A DNA stretch of 64,000 nt from Cuneatibacter caecimuris (GCF_004216775.1 NZ_SGXF01000001.1:546828-610827); one strand, 5' to 3'; shown: positions 41,887 to 50,970, counted from the stretch's first letter. Translations and numbers: made by a program. The notes: a model not told the origin generated them from the sequence alone.

Positions 41887-42834
41887 CTACTCCAACCGAA
41901 GCGTTTCAATAACCTCCTTCAGCTGCCTGGCCGAGTCCTGCAATGCTCTCTGTTCCTGCACATTCATAGGAATTTCCAATACCTGTTCACAGCCGTTCTT
42001 CCCCACAACCGAAGGAATACTCATGCACAGCCCCGACAGGCCGTACTGCCCTTCCAGAACCACTGAAATGGGAAGAACTGCTTCTTCATTTTTCAATATG
42101 CTTTCAGATATGCGGTTGACCGCCATGGCAATTCCATAATAAGTCGCCTCTTTCCTGGCAATGATTTCATAAGCGCTGTCCCGCACATCCTCATATATCC
42201 TTTGTTTGTCTTCTTCATAAGCATTCAGCCCCCGAAGCTGGTAGAAATCATCCAGATCAATTCCTGACACATTCGCTCCTGACCATACCGCCAGCTCGCT
42301 GTCCCCGTGCTCCCCGATAATCACCGCATGCACGCTCCTGCTGTCCACCTGCAAATGTTCTCCCAACAAGTATTTCAGCCTGGCAGTATCCAGCACTGTT
42401 CCTGAGCCGATCACTCTGGAGGGAGCATAGCCCGAAAGCCTGTATGCTGCATAGGTCAGCACATCCACCGGGTTGGAAACAATCATCAAAATTCCTTCAA
42501 AATTTCTGGAAGTAATTTCCGGTATTATGCTCTTCAATATCGCCACATTCTTGCCGATCAGATCCAGACGCGTTTCTCCAGGTTTCTGATTTGCGCCGGC
42601 AGTAATAATGATCAGCGCAGAGTCCGCCGCGTCCTCATATCCCCCGGCATAAATATCCATAGACGCGGCATAGGGAAGCCCATGGCTTAAATCCATAGCT
42701 TCCCCCTCTGCTTTTGCATGATTAATATCAATCAGAACCATTTCTGAATAAAGTCCTCTCTGCATCAGGCTGAACGCAATGGAAGAGCCTACAAAACCGC
42801 AGCCCACCACTGCAACCTTTCTGGGGTTCGTCAT
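41887..42834 (-). CDS. ldh: L-lactate dehydrogenase
   Basis: The 315-residue enzyme reduces pyruvate to L-lactate and regenerates NAD. It has the Rossmann motif VAVVGCGFVGSSIAFSL, the specificity glutamine in ANQKPGETRLDL (which marks lactate rather than malate dehydrogenase), the catalytic Arg in LDTARLKYLL and the catalytic His in IIGEHGDSELAVW. The start was chosen at MTNPRKVAVV, after AAAGGAG. The stop codon directly borders the 142-bp repeat array. Confidence 0.95.
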   Translation of the reverse strand: MTNPRKVAVVGCGFVGSSIAFSLMQRGLYSEMVLIDINHAKAEGEAMDLSHGLPYAASMDIYAGGYEDAADSALIIITAGANQKPGETRLDLIGKNVAILKSIIPEITSRNFEGILMIVSNPVDVLTYAAYRLSGYAPSRVIGSGTVLDTARLKYLLGEHLQVDSRSVHAVIIGEHGDSELAVWSGANVSGIDLDDFYQLRGLNAYEEDKQRIYEDVRDSAYEIIARKEATYYGIAMAVNRISESILKNEEAVLPISVVLEGQYGLSGLCMSIPSVVGKNGCEQVLEIPMNVQEQRALQDSARQLKEVIETLRLE

Positions 42835-42918
42835 AAAAACACTCCTTTCAACTGTGAATGAAATTAGTGTCTCCCGGCAGCAGAATTCCATGCAGCGCTG
42901 TGCACTGACAAATCAATT

Positions 42919-43812
42919 TTATTCAGAGCAATCAGACTGCCCATTTTGTGACAGGGTCAAACCTGCCAGGGTCAGAAAAATCCCCAGCAGCATCATCCCA
43001 TTCAGCGTTTCATGTAATATAAGCCATGAAGCTGCAGCTGTAATCACCGGAACCATATAAATATATACGCTGGTTCTGACGGACCCCAATACTTTTACAG
43101 CAAAGTTCCATGTGACAAAACAAAAGGCAGAAGCGCCAAAACCCAGAAAAAGCAAATTTAAAATATTCTTCAGATCTATGAATTGTGAAAGATCGATTTG
43201 AAAATCCATCAGCATGATTGCGGGAATCATAAAAATCAGGCCATAGAAAAAGGTTCTCCGGGTAGTCTGTATGGTATTGCAGCCAAATTCACTTATTTTC
43301 TTAGTAATTGTAGAATAAGCTGCCCAAACCACTGCTGCCCCCGCTGCCAGCAGGTCGCCCAACGGATTCAGGTGAAATGCCTCGCCGCTCCCGGAACTGA
43401 TCAGCAGGATACCCAATAATGCCATCAAAAACCCTAAGAAAAATCTTTTTCCCGGCCGTTTGCCATGAAGAAACAGGCAGGAAAAAATCACTGTGAAAAA
43501 TGGCGCCGCAGAAATTATGACTCCTACATTGGATGCCAGGGTATAAGTTAACGCTATATTTTCCAGCAGATAGTATAACGTTACGCCACACAAGCCTGCT
43601 GCTGCAAAATACCATTCCTGCCGCCTGTCTCTTAGTTTCAGCCTGCGGGGGCACACACACCACAGCGCCAGGTATCCTGTCAGGAAACGGATAAACAGTA
43701 TTTCCACAGGAGTAAAGATCTGCAGCAGAACCTTTGTAGAGATAAAGGTCGTCCCCCAGATTATAATTGTAATGAACGCGGCGCCGTGACCGCCGGCAAT
43801 CCTATTTCCCAT
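42919..43812 (-). CDS. EamA (drug/metabolite transporter) family permease
   Basis: The 297-residue protein has ten predicted membrane helices in two repeats of five, the DMT/EamA pattern (GTTFISTKVLLQIFTPVEIL, PLGDLLAAGAAVVWAAYSTI, AAASWLILHETLNGMMLLGI). It exports or imports a small metabolite, often an amino acid or a toxic compound; the substrate is unknown. Its start overlaps the stop of the AraC gene upstream by 11 bases, so the regulator probably controls it and both are made from one transcript. Confidence 0.85.
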   Translation of the reverse strand: MGNRIAGGHGAAFITIIIWGTTFISTKVLLQIFTPVEILFIRFLTGYLALWCVCPRRLKLRDRRQEWYFAAAGLCGVTLYYLLENIALTYTLASNVGVIISAAPFFTVIFSCLFLHGKRPGKRFFLGFLMALLGILLISSGSGEAFHLNPLGDLLAAGAAVVWAAYSTITKKISEFGCNTIQTTRRTFFYGLIFMIPAIMLMDFQIDLSQFIDLKNILNLLFLGFGASAFCFVTWNFAVKVLGSVRTSVYIYMVPVITAAASWLILHETLNGMMLLGIFLTLAGLTLSQNGQSDCSE

Positions 43813-44641
43813 CCCCCGGCTCCTTTACAAAGATTCTCTGATACTGTTTCGGCGTCACTCCTGTATATTCTTTAAAAAAGTTGGTAAAATGGCTCTGATC
43901 TGCAAATCCTGCCATACATGCAGCCGCCACGGGAGCAATCCCTTCTTCCAGATACTTCTTGGCCCGCTCCAGGCGGATATTCTGAAGATAGCGATATGGA
44001 GAGACGCCGACCTGTTTTGTAAATGACCTCAGCAAATAAGACTTGCTGAAATTCACCTTAGCGGCCAGACAGTCCAGCATAATATTCTCGGAAAAATGAG
44101 CCTCTATATAACTGCAGAGTATTTTTATCTCCGGTTTGGGTTCCGGGATATCCGCTTCATCAAAAGGCTCTGCATATTCCTGCAGTACCTGTTCCAGGAG
44201 AAAGAAATAAGCTTCCTCCTTTTTCATTTTTGGGGCCTGATATAAAATAACATTGTACAATTCTGCCACGGATTGGGCAATATCGCTCTGGTATATTACA
44301 TTCTGCCTGAAATGCGGCAGATAATCCCTTCCTGTGATTTCCTTCACTGCCTGACGCATGACTCCAGCCTCAATATTTACAGCGCGGTAATCCAGGATTT
44401 CTCCGTTGATGGGCGCACAGCAATGATTGTCTCTGGGATTAAATAAAATTAAGTCTCCGGCGGTCAGATCATACTCATCCCCCTTGCACCACAGATGACG
44501 TTTTCCTCCCTCTACAAATCCAATTACATAAAAATCATGAAAATGATTGGGAAATTTCTGAACAATCCCGCTCAGGTTATATGCTTCTATTTTCAAATCC
44601 CGGTCATAATAGATATGCCTCTGTTCCTGTACATCGCGCAT
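43802..44641 (-). CDS. AraC family regulator of the EamA transporter unit
   Basis: The 279-residue protein has an N-terminal cupin sensor (HFHDFYVIGFVEGGKRHLWC, LILFNPRDNHCCAP) and a C-terminal double helix-turn-helix (residues about 180-275; LDCLAAKVNFSKSYLLRSF and HFTNFFKEYTGVTPKQYQR). It is the first gene of a two-gene unit with the transporter, suggesting that it senses the compound moved by that permease. Confidence 0.88.
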   Translation of the reverse strand: MRDVQEQRHIYYDRDLKIEAYNLSGIVQKFPNHFHDFYVIGFVEGGKRHLWCKGDEYDLTAGDLILFNPRDNHCCAPINGEILDYRAVNIEAGVMRQAVKEITGRDYLPHFRQNVIYQSDIAQSVAELYNVILYQAPKMKKEEAYFFLLEQVLQEYAEPFDEADIPEPKPEIKILCSYIEAHFSENIMLDCLAAKVNFSKSYLLRSFTKQVGVSPYRYLQNIRLERAKKYLEEGIAPVAAACMAGFADQSHFTNFFKEYTGVTPKQYQRIFVKEPGDGK

Positions 44642-44840
44642 TTGCTGTCTCCTTCTCTGCCTTTCACTAATAATATTTTACTGCTTTGTTTCAATAAAGT
44701 CTTGAACGATCTGACACCAATTTTCTGCTGCCGCGCACATTTTTATAGACAGAAAGCATTTTTATTTTTGCCGCAGTGCGATCAATCCAATCCTCCGCGG
44801 TGCGGTTTTACTTCATAGAAGTTCACTGCTATGTAGAAAT

Positions 44841-44890
44841 AAAAAACTCTATGCAAAGGATCTCACTCCACTGCATAGAGTTTTCTTTTT
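44841..44890 (-). terminator. Terminator of hsp20
   Basis: AAAACTCTATGCA pairs with TGCATAGAGTTTT around a 17-nt loop, and a T run follows on the minus strand. The region between it and the AraC gene holds nothing else that I recognise. Confidence 0.75.
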
Positions 44891-44940
44891 TACCGGGTGT
44901 CTTCAGCCCGACCGGCAAATACACCGGCCGGCATCATTTC

Positions 44941-45387
44941 TCACCCCTCGATCGCAATATAATTTTTCTGTTCTTCTACAGCCTCTGCTTTCGGGATATC
45001 CAGCTTCAGGATTCCGTCTTCAAATTTTGCATGTATCTCTTCCTGCTTCACCGCTTCTCCGATATAAAAGCTTCTGCTCATGCTTCCTGCATACCGTTCC
45101 TGGCGGATATACCTGCCCTTTTTATCTTTCTCTTCTTTGTCAAGCCCCTTTGCAGCGGAAATAGTCAGATAACCATTTTCCAGCTTCACGTTGATCTCAT
45201 CCTTTTTAAACCCCGGCAAATCCACTGAAACCTCATAACTGCTGTCCGCCTCGCGCACGTCTGTTTTCATCAGGTTCTTGGAATGCTTTCCAAAAAGCGG
45301 GTTTTTCTTGCCAAAAAATTCTTGCTCCGAAGGAAAATCCATCCAGTCATCAAATAAGTTCTCTCCAAAAATACTAGGCATCAACAT
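44941..45387 (-). CDS. hsp20: Small heat shock protein Hsp20
   Basis: The 148-residue chaperone has the alpha-crystallin domain at about 40-135: EVSVDLPGFKKDEINVKLEN, then RSFYIGEAVKQEEIHAKFED and the motif DGILKLDIPKAE. The N-terminus MLMPSIFGENLFDDWMDF is typical of Clostridia. It holds unfolding proteins in large oligomers during stress. It is transcribed alone from a consensus promoter. The ribosome site and start codon can pair with flanking bases in a short hairpin. No CIRCE element is seen. Confidence 0.95.
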   Translation of the reverse strand: MLMPSIFGENLFDDWMDFPSEQEFFGKKNPLFGKHSKNLMKTDVREADSSYEVSVDLPGFKKDEINVKLENGYLTISAAKGLDKEEKDKKGRYIRQERYAGSMSRSFYIGEAVKQEEIHAKFEDGILKLDIPKAEAVEEQKNYIAIEG

Positions 45388-45504
45388 AAGTCATATCTCC
45401 TTTCTTATGACAAACATGATTCAGCACGATGGTTGAAAACCCAGGTGTTGTTCTCTCGTTACGGGAACTTGGAAGATCTTTCAGCTCTCCTTTGTTCTAT
45501 TTGT

Positions 45505-45533
45505 AATATAACACCTATTATAATGAAAGTCAA
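45505..45533 (-). promoter_or_regulatory. Promoter of hsp20
   Basis: On the minus strand TTGACT (45528-45533), a 17-base spacer and TATATT (45505-45510), giving a leader of about 110 nt. Confidence 0.7.
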
Positions 45534-45587
45534 GTCGATTGATCCGATTTTATCCTTTTTTTATATTTGACATTCCTGGCAGCATTT

Positions 45588-46253
45588 TCAGCATAGATGA
45601 TCCCCTTTACCCACAGACAGCAGGGACTCGATAATCAAGAAATTATCCCCTCCCGCTTTTTTCCGGTCAAAATGGCTCTCCGGGTCTGCAGCCATCCAGC
45701 CGTCTATAGTTCTGGAAGGTTCCTGTCTGTTTTTGATATTCACCATTTGTCTGGGTTCTTCAAAATAGGAAAACAGAATATTTTCGTGAAGGCTGATAAA
45801 CTGGTACTGATCCCCCAAAAGAAGGCCTTCCTCGACTATCGCATGATGCCAGTATGTATAGGAGAACAGCTTTTCAGGGTACAGGAAAGCAATTCTTCCC
45901 ACCCTGTGTTTCTTTCCGGCTCTGTTTTTCTCCCAGCTCCCCGAATCTCCCGGGACGCTGTGCCAGTATATTGCATACATTGGCGCCCACACTGTATTTC
46001 CATCCTCTTCCGGCCAGCTCTCCAGAAAGGGTTCCAGGGCCTTCAGATAGTTTTCCGGTTTCACCTCCCCTGCCAGCACTTCCTCATATAGAAAACACAT
46101 ATTTCCATGCCGGTAAAGAGATGCTGTCAGCAGCGCCCCTTCCTTCACCAGCTCCTCCGCTGCTGCTTCTGCCATCCGGCACGCCTGTTGAAACTCAGGA
46201 GACTCTTCTTTCCCCCGCTGAATACATCCTCGAAATTGTTTTCTGGTCACCAC
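45588..46253 (-). CDS. Hypothetical protein paired with a sce7726-like gene
   Basis: The 221-residue protein is not recognised. It is soluble, rich in Trp, Tyr and His, with a helical N-terminus (ACRMAEAAAEELVKEGALLT) and later segments YTYWHHAIVEEGLLLGDQYQ and ENILFSYFEEPRQMV. Its start overlaps the end of the sce7726-like gene by seven bases, so the two products are probably made together and may act together. Confidence 0.6.
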   Translation of the reverse strand: MVTRKQFRGCIQRGKEESPEFQQACRMAEAAAEELVKEGALLTASLYRHGNMCFLYEEVLAGEVKPENYLKALEPFLESWPEEDGNTVWAPMYAIYWHSVPGDSGSWEKNRAGKKHRVGRIAFLYPEKLFSYTYWHHAIVEEGLLLGDQYQFISLHENILFSYFEEPRQMVNIKNRQEPSRTIDGWMAADPESHFDRKKAGGDNFLIIESLLSVGKGDHLC

Positions 46254-46975
46254 TTCTGCTTCCTCCTTCTGCCGCTTTTTCTCACACCGCCTCCGGAAAA
46301 AGTATGTCCTCTGGCCGCCTGCTCTGTCATGAGTTCCAGCCGCTCCTGCAGATCATCTGTCTTCTCCAGCAGTTTTTGTATCTCTCCCTTACGGTACTCA
46401 GCCACTACCTCCGCTGCGGTATTGTAATCCCGTTCAAACAGAATATCACTGACCTCTTTTTTCAGCTTTTCTTCTGGGATTTTTCCGGGGATACGCTCTG
46501 CGATCTTACCAGCCACAAACATTTTGCTCTTGTCTTTATATTTTGGCATTCCGTTCCATTCCTGGAGACTGGCTAGTTCCGGCTTCCATAAGATCTGCAG
46601 TTTCTTTTTCCAATCCATTCTGGGATTGGGCAATGGGCTGCGCAGCATATAAAAGTCTACTGTGCCGTCCGCAATTTCAGCGGTGATAATCCCCCAGTAT
46701 ACAGGAACATGCCTTGAAACATTCGCGGCATGGCTTGTTCCGGCCACAATCATATTGTAATCATAGTACTGGTCATAATCCTCTATCTGCCTGGCAAGCC
46801 TGGCATATGTGTCCGCATCACTTTTTATCTCAATGCCATACAGGGCTTCCGGGGTCACCATAACAATGTCGGCCCGAGACTGTCCCATGGTTTTTTCTTC
46901 CAGTATTCTTGTTTTCCCATAAGTCACTTCCAAAAAGTCAAACAACGGCTCCCGGATATCTTTGTCATATAACAC
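46247..46975 (-). CDS. sce7726-family protein (PD-(D/E)XK nuclease-like)
   Basis: The 242-residue protein carries a PD-(D/E)XK pattern in residues about 30-75: RADIVMVTPEALYGIEIKSD with Asp, then Glu-x-Lys, followed by Gln in RQIEDYDQYYD. This matches sce7726 family proteins, which are often found in accessory regions. The C-terminal third is charged and helical and ends in a very basic stretch (GGVRKSGRRRKQKW), suggesting nucleic-acid contact. It overlaps the next gene. A role in DNA processing or defence is possible but unproven. Confidence 0.65.
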   Translation of the reverse strand: MLYDKDIREPLFDFLEVTYGKTRILEEKTMGQSRADIVMVTPEALYGIEIKSDADTYARLARQIEDYDQYYDYNMIVAGTSHAANVSRHVPVYWGIITAEIADGTVDFYMLRSPLPNPRMDWKKKLQILWKPELASLQEWNGMPKYKDKSKMFVAGKIAERIPGKIPEEKLKKEVSDILFERDYNTAAEVVAEYRKGEIQKLLEKTDDLQERLELMTEQAARGHTFSGGGVRKSGRRRKQKW

Positions 46976-47325
46976 GTTTTACCTCTATCTGTCCGTGATT
47001 GATTTCATGGTTCACTGTACGCTAAATTTGCAGATCCGTTAGTGATGTAAGGCTGCCAACAGACGGCAAAATCATTCAGAAAAGCTTTAATATTTTATAT
47101 CGTTTTGAAATATAAGTCAAGGCCTTCAATTTTGGAACGCTTTAGCCCCTTTGTCACATTGGTATAGAAAATGACAGCTAAAATGCGGCAGAAGCACCTT
47201 AGCATATTCATCTTTCTGCAATTGTTCAGAGCTGTAATTTTAGAGAACCCGACGTATGGTTTTATTCACTGTTGCCTGATATTGTGCTAGTCAGAAACGG
47301 TTAAGAAAGATAATTTTTTTCATCA
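46976..47325. other. Intergenic stretch without recognisable gene
   Basis: An AT-rich stretch with stop codons in all frames. Short frames resemble nothing I can name; it lies between the sce7726-like gene and a dehydrogenase remnant and is probably decayed sequence. Confidence 0.5.
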
Positions 47326-47329
47326 TGTT

Positions 47330-47456
47330 TAATTGCCCACGGACAATCATATGGAAAGTATCATCTGCCAGCACCGTACAACCAAATTTCTTCAGGCGTT
47401 CCATAACTGCCTGTCCGATCCGTCCGGTTCCGGTCACGCCAACCGTCCTGTTTTGC
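47330..47456 (-). pseudogene. Remnant of a VanH-like D-2-hydroxyacid dehydrogenase
   Basis: Directly after the carboxypeptidase stop, one minus-strand frame reads NRTVGVTGTGRIGQAVMERL then KKFGCTVLA. This is the NAD-binding segment of D-lactate dehydrogenases of the VanH/LdhA type (NKTVGVVGTGRIGQAV is typical). Only about 40 codons remain, with no N-terminal domain or catalytic residues. Confidence 0.65.
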
Positions 47457-48509
47457 TCATTGCAGTTTAATTGCGTCTATAATATCAACGCTGTCCTGGA
47501 ATCTGTCGTTCTCAGTTGATCCCATGACTGCACAGATATAGGTGTTTCCGTTAATGACCGCTGCAGAAATGATACAGGCGCCGCCACGACTGCTGGTTCC
47601 CGTTTTTAGACCGATCACTTCCGGCCGGTAATATTTGCTGCCCGGATTGAGAAGTTCATTTGTATTTTTGTATGTGACCTCCCGGCCATTGGTCCATCTT
47701 TCATAAGACGAATAGGTTGCCACAATATCTGAAATACATGGGTCATCCAAACATGCCTTTGCAATAATGGCAAGATCATAGGCCGTGGTATACTGTCCAT
47801 CAGCGTCATATCCGTCCGGTACTACAAAATTCGAGTTTTTCGCACCAAGCTGTTTTGCCTTCTCATTTACTTTATCCATGAATACATCAATGGACTGTGT
47901 ATCAGGCAGATCCTTATCTCCGGCAATTTTCTTTCCCGTATTTACTGCAAGCGTATACGCCGCGTCATTGCCGGAAGGAAGCATAAGGGCAATTAAGAGC
48001 TGTCTGACGGTCAGAGTATCACCCTTTATAAGCCATGCTCTTGACGAATCATCATGTATCATTTCTATCTCTGCGCCTGCTCTTATTTCATCGTCCGGGG
48101 AACAGTAGTCCAGTACGGTCAGAGCTGTAATCATTTTAGCCGTGCTGGCCGGTGAAATTTTGTCTGTACCATTTTTCTGATACAATGTGGCATTGGTATC
48201 AGCATTGATTACAATCGCATTGGCTGCTGTGACATTCACGGAAAGAGCATTATCAGTGTCAAGGATGGGTGAAACCGTTTCCTTTTGTCCGCTGTCCCCA
48301 AAAGAAAAAGATTCATTGTTTTGAGTGACTTTTTTCTCGGGGATAGGGGCCTCTTTGCCGCTCCTTATCAGATTCACAATTCCCAATGCTGCAATGGCTA
48401 TGAGTAAACAAAGCACAATACATACAGATTTGTGGTAAATTCTTTTTTTCTTTTTAGATTTTCTCCTGTTCCTGTTATCGTAGTTTCCGTTATTGTTTTG
48501 ATTTTCCAT
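47457..48509 (-). CDS. Serine-type D-Ala-D-Ala carboxypeptidase (VanY/DacA-like, membrane-anchored)
   Basis: The 350-residue protein has a basic cytoplasmic tail and one membrane helix (about residues 28-48), then a penicillin-binding carboxypeptidase domain with SxxK in SPASTAKM, SxN-type SGND and KTG in GLKTGTSSRGG. It removes the last D-alanine from peptidoglycan stem peptides. It follows VanR and VanS-like genes in one direction, the place taken by vanY in vanG-type clusters; there this enzyme removes vancomycin targets. The start was chosen at MENQNNNGN after AAAGGAG. Confidence 0.88.
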   Translation of the reverse strand: MENQNNNGNYDNRNRRKSKKKKRIYHKSVCIVLCLLIAIAALGIVNLIRSGKEAPIPEKKVTQNNESFSFGDSGQKETVSPILDTDNALSVNVTAANAIVINADTNATLYQKNGTDKISPASTAKMITALTVLDYCSPDDEIRAGAEIEMIHDDSSRAWLIKGDTLTVRQLLIALMLPSGNDAAYTLAVNTGKKIAGDKDLPDTQSIDVFMDKVNEKAKQLGAKNSNFVVPDGYDADGQYTTAYDLAIIAKACLDDPCISDIVATYSSYERWTNGREVTYKNTNELLNPGSKYYRPEVIGLKTGTSSRGGACIISAAVINGNTYICAVMGSTENDRFQDSVDIIDAIKLQ

Positions 48510-48633
48510 GGTTCTCTTAAACTCCTTTCTGGAAGTAAAAAAATCGTTCCACCCGATATATAGCATATCAGAATGGAGCGATTTATGTTTTCGCTTTCCT
48601 TTGCGGATAATATACGATTTTCAACGGACTTTC

Positions 48634-49779
48634 TTACGATTTTCCTACAACCGGCAATGACAACTCAAAACAGGTAAAACCATCCTCACTTCGGGCGGTA
48701 ATCTGCCCGTGATGAAGTACAACGATCTCCTTTGCAATGGCTAGTCCCAGACCGGCTCCGCCCGTTGCGGAGCTTCGTGATACATCCAGGCGGTAAAACT
48801 GCTCAAATATTCTTTCTAACCGTTCCTGCGGGATGGTATTTCCCTCATTCATGACTTTGATTGAAACATGATCTTCTATCTGCTCTGCAGCTATCTTAAT
48901 GCTCGTGTCTGCGTTACAATAGCTGACAGCGTTTCGCAGCAGGTTATCAAATACACGCTGCATTTTATTTGCATCGCATGAAATAAAAATATCCGGCTGC
49001 ATTTCAAATTCCAGTTTCAGGTTCTTTTCGGCCAGCATCGGTTTAAACTCATATGCCAACTGTTCCAGCATCCTCGTCAGATTGATTTTACTGTATATAA
49101 GCGTTATATTGGAAAGGTTGAACCGCGTGATCTCAAAAAATTCGTTAATCAGATCCTCAAGGCGCTCTGCCTTATCCAGCGATATAGATAAATACCGTTC
49201 CCGGAGCTCATCGGAAATCTGGCCCTCATCCCTTAAGAGCGTCAAATAACCGATCACCGATGAAAGCGGCGTTTTTAAGTCATGGGCCAGATACACAACA
49301 AGGTCATTTTTCCGTTGCTCCGCAAGCTCGGCATCCGTTTTTCTTTTCGTCAGGGTATGCCGTATGGAATTGATCTTTCTTTCTGTTGAAGCCAGCTCTG
49401 CCGGCAGAGCAATATCCTGGGCATCTTCATTCACCAGAGAATCAATGCCACGGTTAATCTCCTTAAAGTATTTTGAAACATTGCCCACAAACATACGAAA
49501 AACCACAAAAAACACGCCCAAAATCGCCAGCAGGAAAAGCCAGAATTCATATCTCTTGAAGGTTTTCAGGTAGACGACTGCGGCCTCATCACGGTCGTGG
49601 TAAATAAAATGCTCTAAAATGGCAACTACGGCATTCGCAAAATTGTCTTTTAAAATAAACAGATAAACACCTGCTATAACCAGAAGGGAACATACCATCA
49701 TCAGCATCATCTTCATGAATAATCTGTTTTCTAAAAGTAAATAGTCATTTTCAAAATTTGTTTTCTTTCTATTTTTCAA
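48634..49779 (-). CDS. VanS-like sensor histidine kinase
   Basis: The 381-residue kinase has two membrane helices (about 22-45 and 77-97) with a short outer loop, a HAMP-like linker, the phospho-acceptor His in YLAHDLKTPLSSVIGY and the ATPase with NLLRNAVSYC and GGAGLGLAIAKEIV. The sequence and the partner are VanS-like, particularly of the vanG-type group. It overlaps the regulator gene by 11 bases. It is expected to phosphorylate that regulator in response to a cell-wall signal. Confidence 0.85.
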   Translation of the reverse strand: MKNRKKTNFENDYLLLENRLFMKMMLMMVCSLLVIAGVYLFILKDNFANAVVAILEHFIYHDRDEAAVVYLKTFKRYEFWLFLLAILGVFFVVFRMFVGNVSKYFKEINRGIDSLVNEDAQDIALPAELASTERKINSIRHTLTKRKTDAELAEQRKNDLVVYLAHDLKTPLSSVIGYLTLLRDEGQISDELRERYLSISLDKAERLEDLINEFFEITRFNLSNITLIYSKINLTRMLEQLAYEFKPMLAEKNLKLEFEMQPDIFISCDANKMQRVFDNLLRNAVSYCNADTSIKIAAEQIEDHVSIKVMNEGNTIPQERLERIFEQFYRLDVSRSSATGGAGLGLAIAKEIVVLHHGQITARSEDGFTCFELSLPVVGKS

Positions 49780-50467
49780 TGGTATATCCCACTCCCCACA
49801 CAGTTTTTATGAATTTCGGATTTTTTGCCCGTTCCTTCATTTTTTCTCTGAGCCGGCCGATATGGGCCATAACAGTATTATTGTTATCCATGTATTTTTC
49901 TCCCCATACCGCTTCAAATAATTCCTCCGTTGAGATAACCTTCCCCTGGTTCTCACACAGATACCAGAGAATCGAGAACTCTGTCGGCGTCAGCTGAAGC
50001 TCTTTTCCAAATAAGATACATTTATGGCTTTTCTTACTGATCGTCATTCCTCTTATATCATATTCGCTGCATTCATCCTCCTGCTTGATCTGCGGCTGTC
50101 TGTATCTCATATACTGCCTTAACTGCGCTTTCACGCGGGCAACCACTTCCAGTGGGTTGAACGGCTTCGTGATATAGTCATCCGCAACGGACAGCCCCAT
50201 GATTTTATCCCCATCTTCTACTTTTGCTGTCAGCATAATCACAGGAAAATAAAATTTCTCCCGGATTTTCTGGCAAATTTGAAAGCCATCAATATCCGGG
50301 AGCATAATATCTAATATGGCTAAATCCAAGTGGGTAGACTCAATACACCTTAACGCATCCGTACCATTGTAAAATTTATAAACAGTATATCCATCGTTTT
50401 TCAGATAGACTTCAACCAAATCTGCCAACTCTTTTTCGTCATCCACCACTAAAATTCTTTCGTTCAT
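49769..50467 (-). CDS. VanR-like response regulator (OmpR family)
   Basis: The 232-residue regulator has a receiver domain (ILVVDDEKELADLVEVYLKN; phospho-accepting Asp in AILDIMLPD; Lys in DDYITKPF) and a C-terminal winged helix (LTPTEFSILWYLCENQGKVI; ending FIKTVWGVGYTIEK). The whole reads like VanR. The usual GLxxGADDY loop is one residue shorter here (GLSVADDY). The start was chosen at MNERILVVDD after GGAG. It probably controls its own operon with the kinase and carboxypeptidase genes. Confidence 0.87.
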   Translation of the reverse strand: MNERILVVDDEKELADLVEVYLKNDGYTVYKFYNGTDALRCIESTHLDLAILDIMLPDIDGFQICQKIREKFYFPVIMLTAKVEDGDKIMGLSVADDYITKPFNPLEVVARVKAQLRQYMRYRQPQIKQEDECSEYDIRGMTISKKSHKCILFGKELQLTPTEFSILWYLCENQGKVISTEELFEAVWGEKYMDNNNTVMAHIGRLREKMKERAKNPKFIKTVWGVGYTIEK

Positions 50468-50556
50468 TTTATTGCTCCTTGCTTCTCCAATCAATCTGTC
50501 TTTATAATGCGCAAAACGCTGTCACATCATCGGTCAATAGTAACATAATCACAGAT

Positions 50557-50592
50557 AATCGTCAAGGCGGCTTACTTCCATTCTTGACGATT
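50557..50592. promoter_or_regulatory. Inverted repeat upstream of the VanR-like operon
   Basis: AATCGTCAAG and CTTGACGATT form a perfect 10-bp inverted repeat with 16 bases between. It lies about 90-125 bases upstream of the regulator start and could be an operator; the arms include TTGACG. Confidence 0.4.
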
Positions 50593-50672
50593 ACCCGCAT
50601 TAAGCGAAGCAGATAGATACCGGGGGCCACACTTTAGCTACATCCAACTACCAGCCAATTTCATGGTTTATA

Positions 50673-50970
50673 TTACGGCGCTTCAAATTTATAACCAACG
50701 CCGACAACGCTTTTGATGTGGTCCGGGGAATCCGACGTAATTTTCAACTTCTTCCGCAGATTGCTCACATGATTGTTGACTGCTTTTCGGGAGCAATAAG
50801 TTTCTGGAATATCACATGGGCTGTCGGCCAGATTATTCTGCTGCCCTTTTGAAGCAAGAAGATAATTTACTAACTCCTGCCTCTGACGGGTATTTAACAG
50901 CATAAGCAATTTTTCTGCAATTTTACCGCCCGATTCAGATATATCAAATACAGCTAATTTCCCATGTTAT
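50673..50970 (-). pseudogene. Winged-helix output domain (OmpR type), frameshifted
   Basis: A frame of about 95 codons ends with a clear OmpR/PhoB winged helix (RKAVNNHVSNLRKKLKI, then HIKSVVGVGYKFEAP). There is no receiver domain. A strong ribosome site GGAGGAGGTGATAAC stands before an ATG whose frame stops after two codons (ATG GGA AAT TAG), while the winged-helix frame is open across the same place (GKLAVFDISESGGKI). One indel near the start would join them. It is probably a broken response-regulator or stand-alone DNA-binding gene next to the hybrid kinase. Confidence 0.55.

Noticed and set aside
45388-45540. CIRCE (HrcA) operator upstream of hsp20
   Set aside because: No TTAGCACTC-N9-GAGTGCTAA or near match; only a plain promoter is seen.
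47325-47519. A 64-codon plus-strand frame over the carboxypeptidase end
   Set aside because: It is antisense to the VanH-like remnant and the carboxypeptidase C-terminus, and has no ribosome site.
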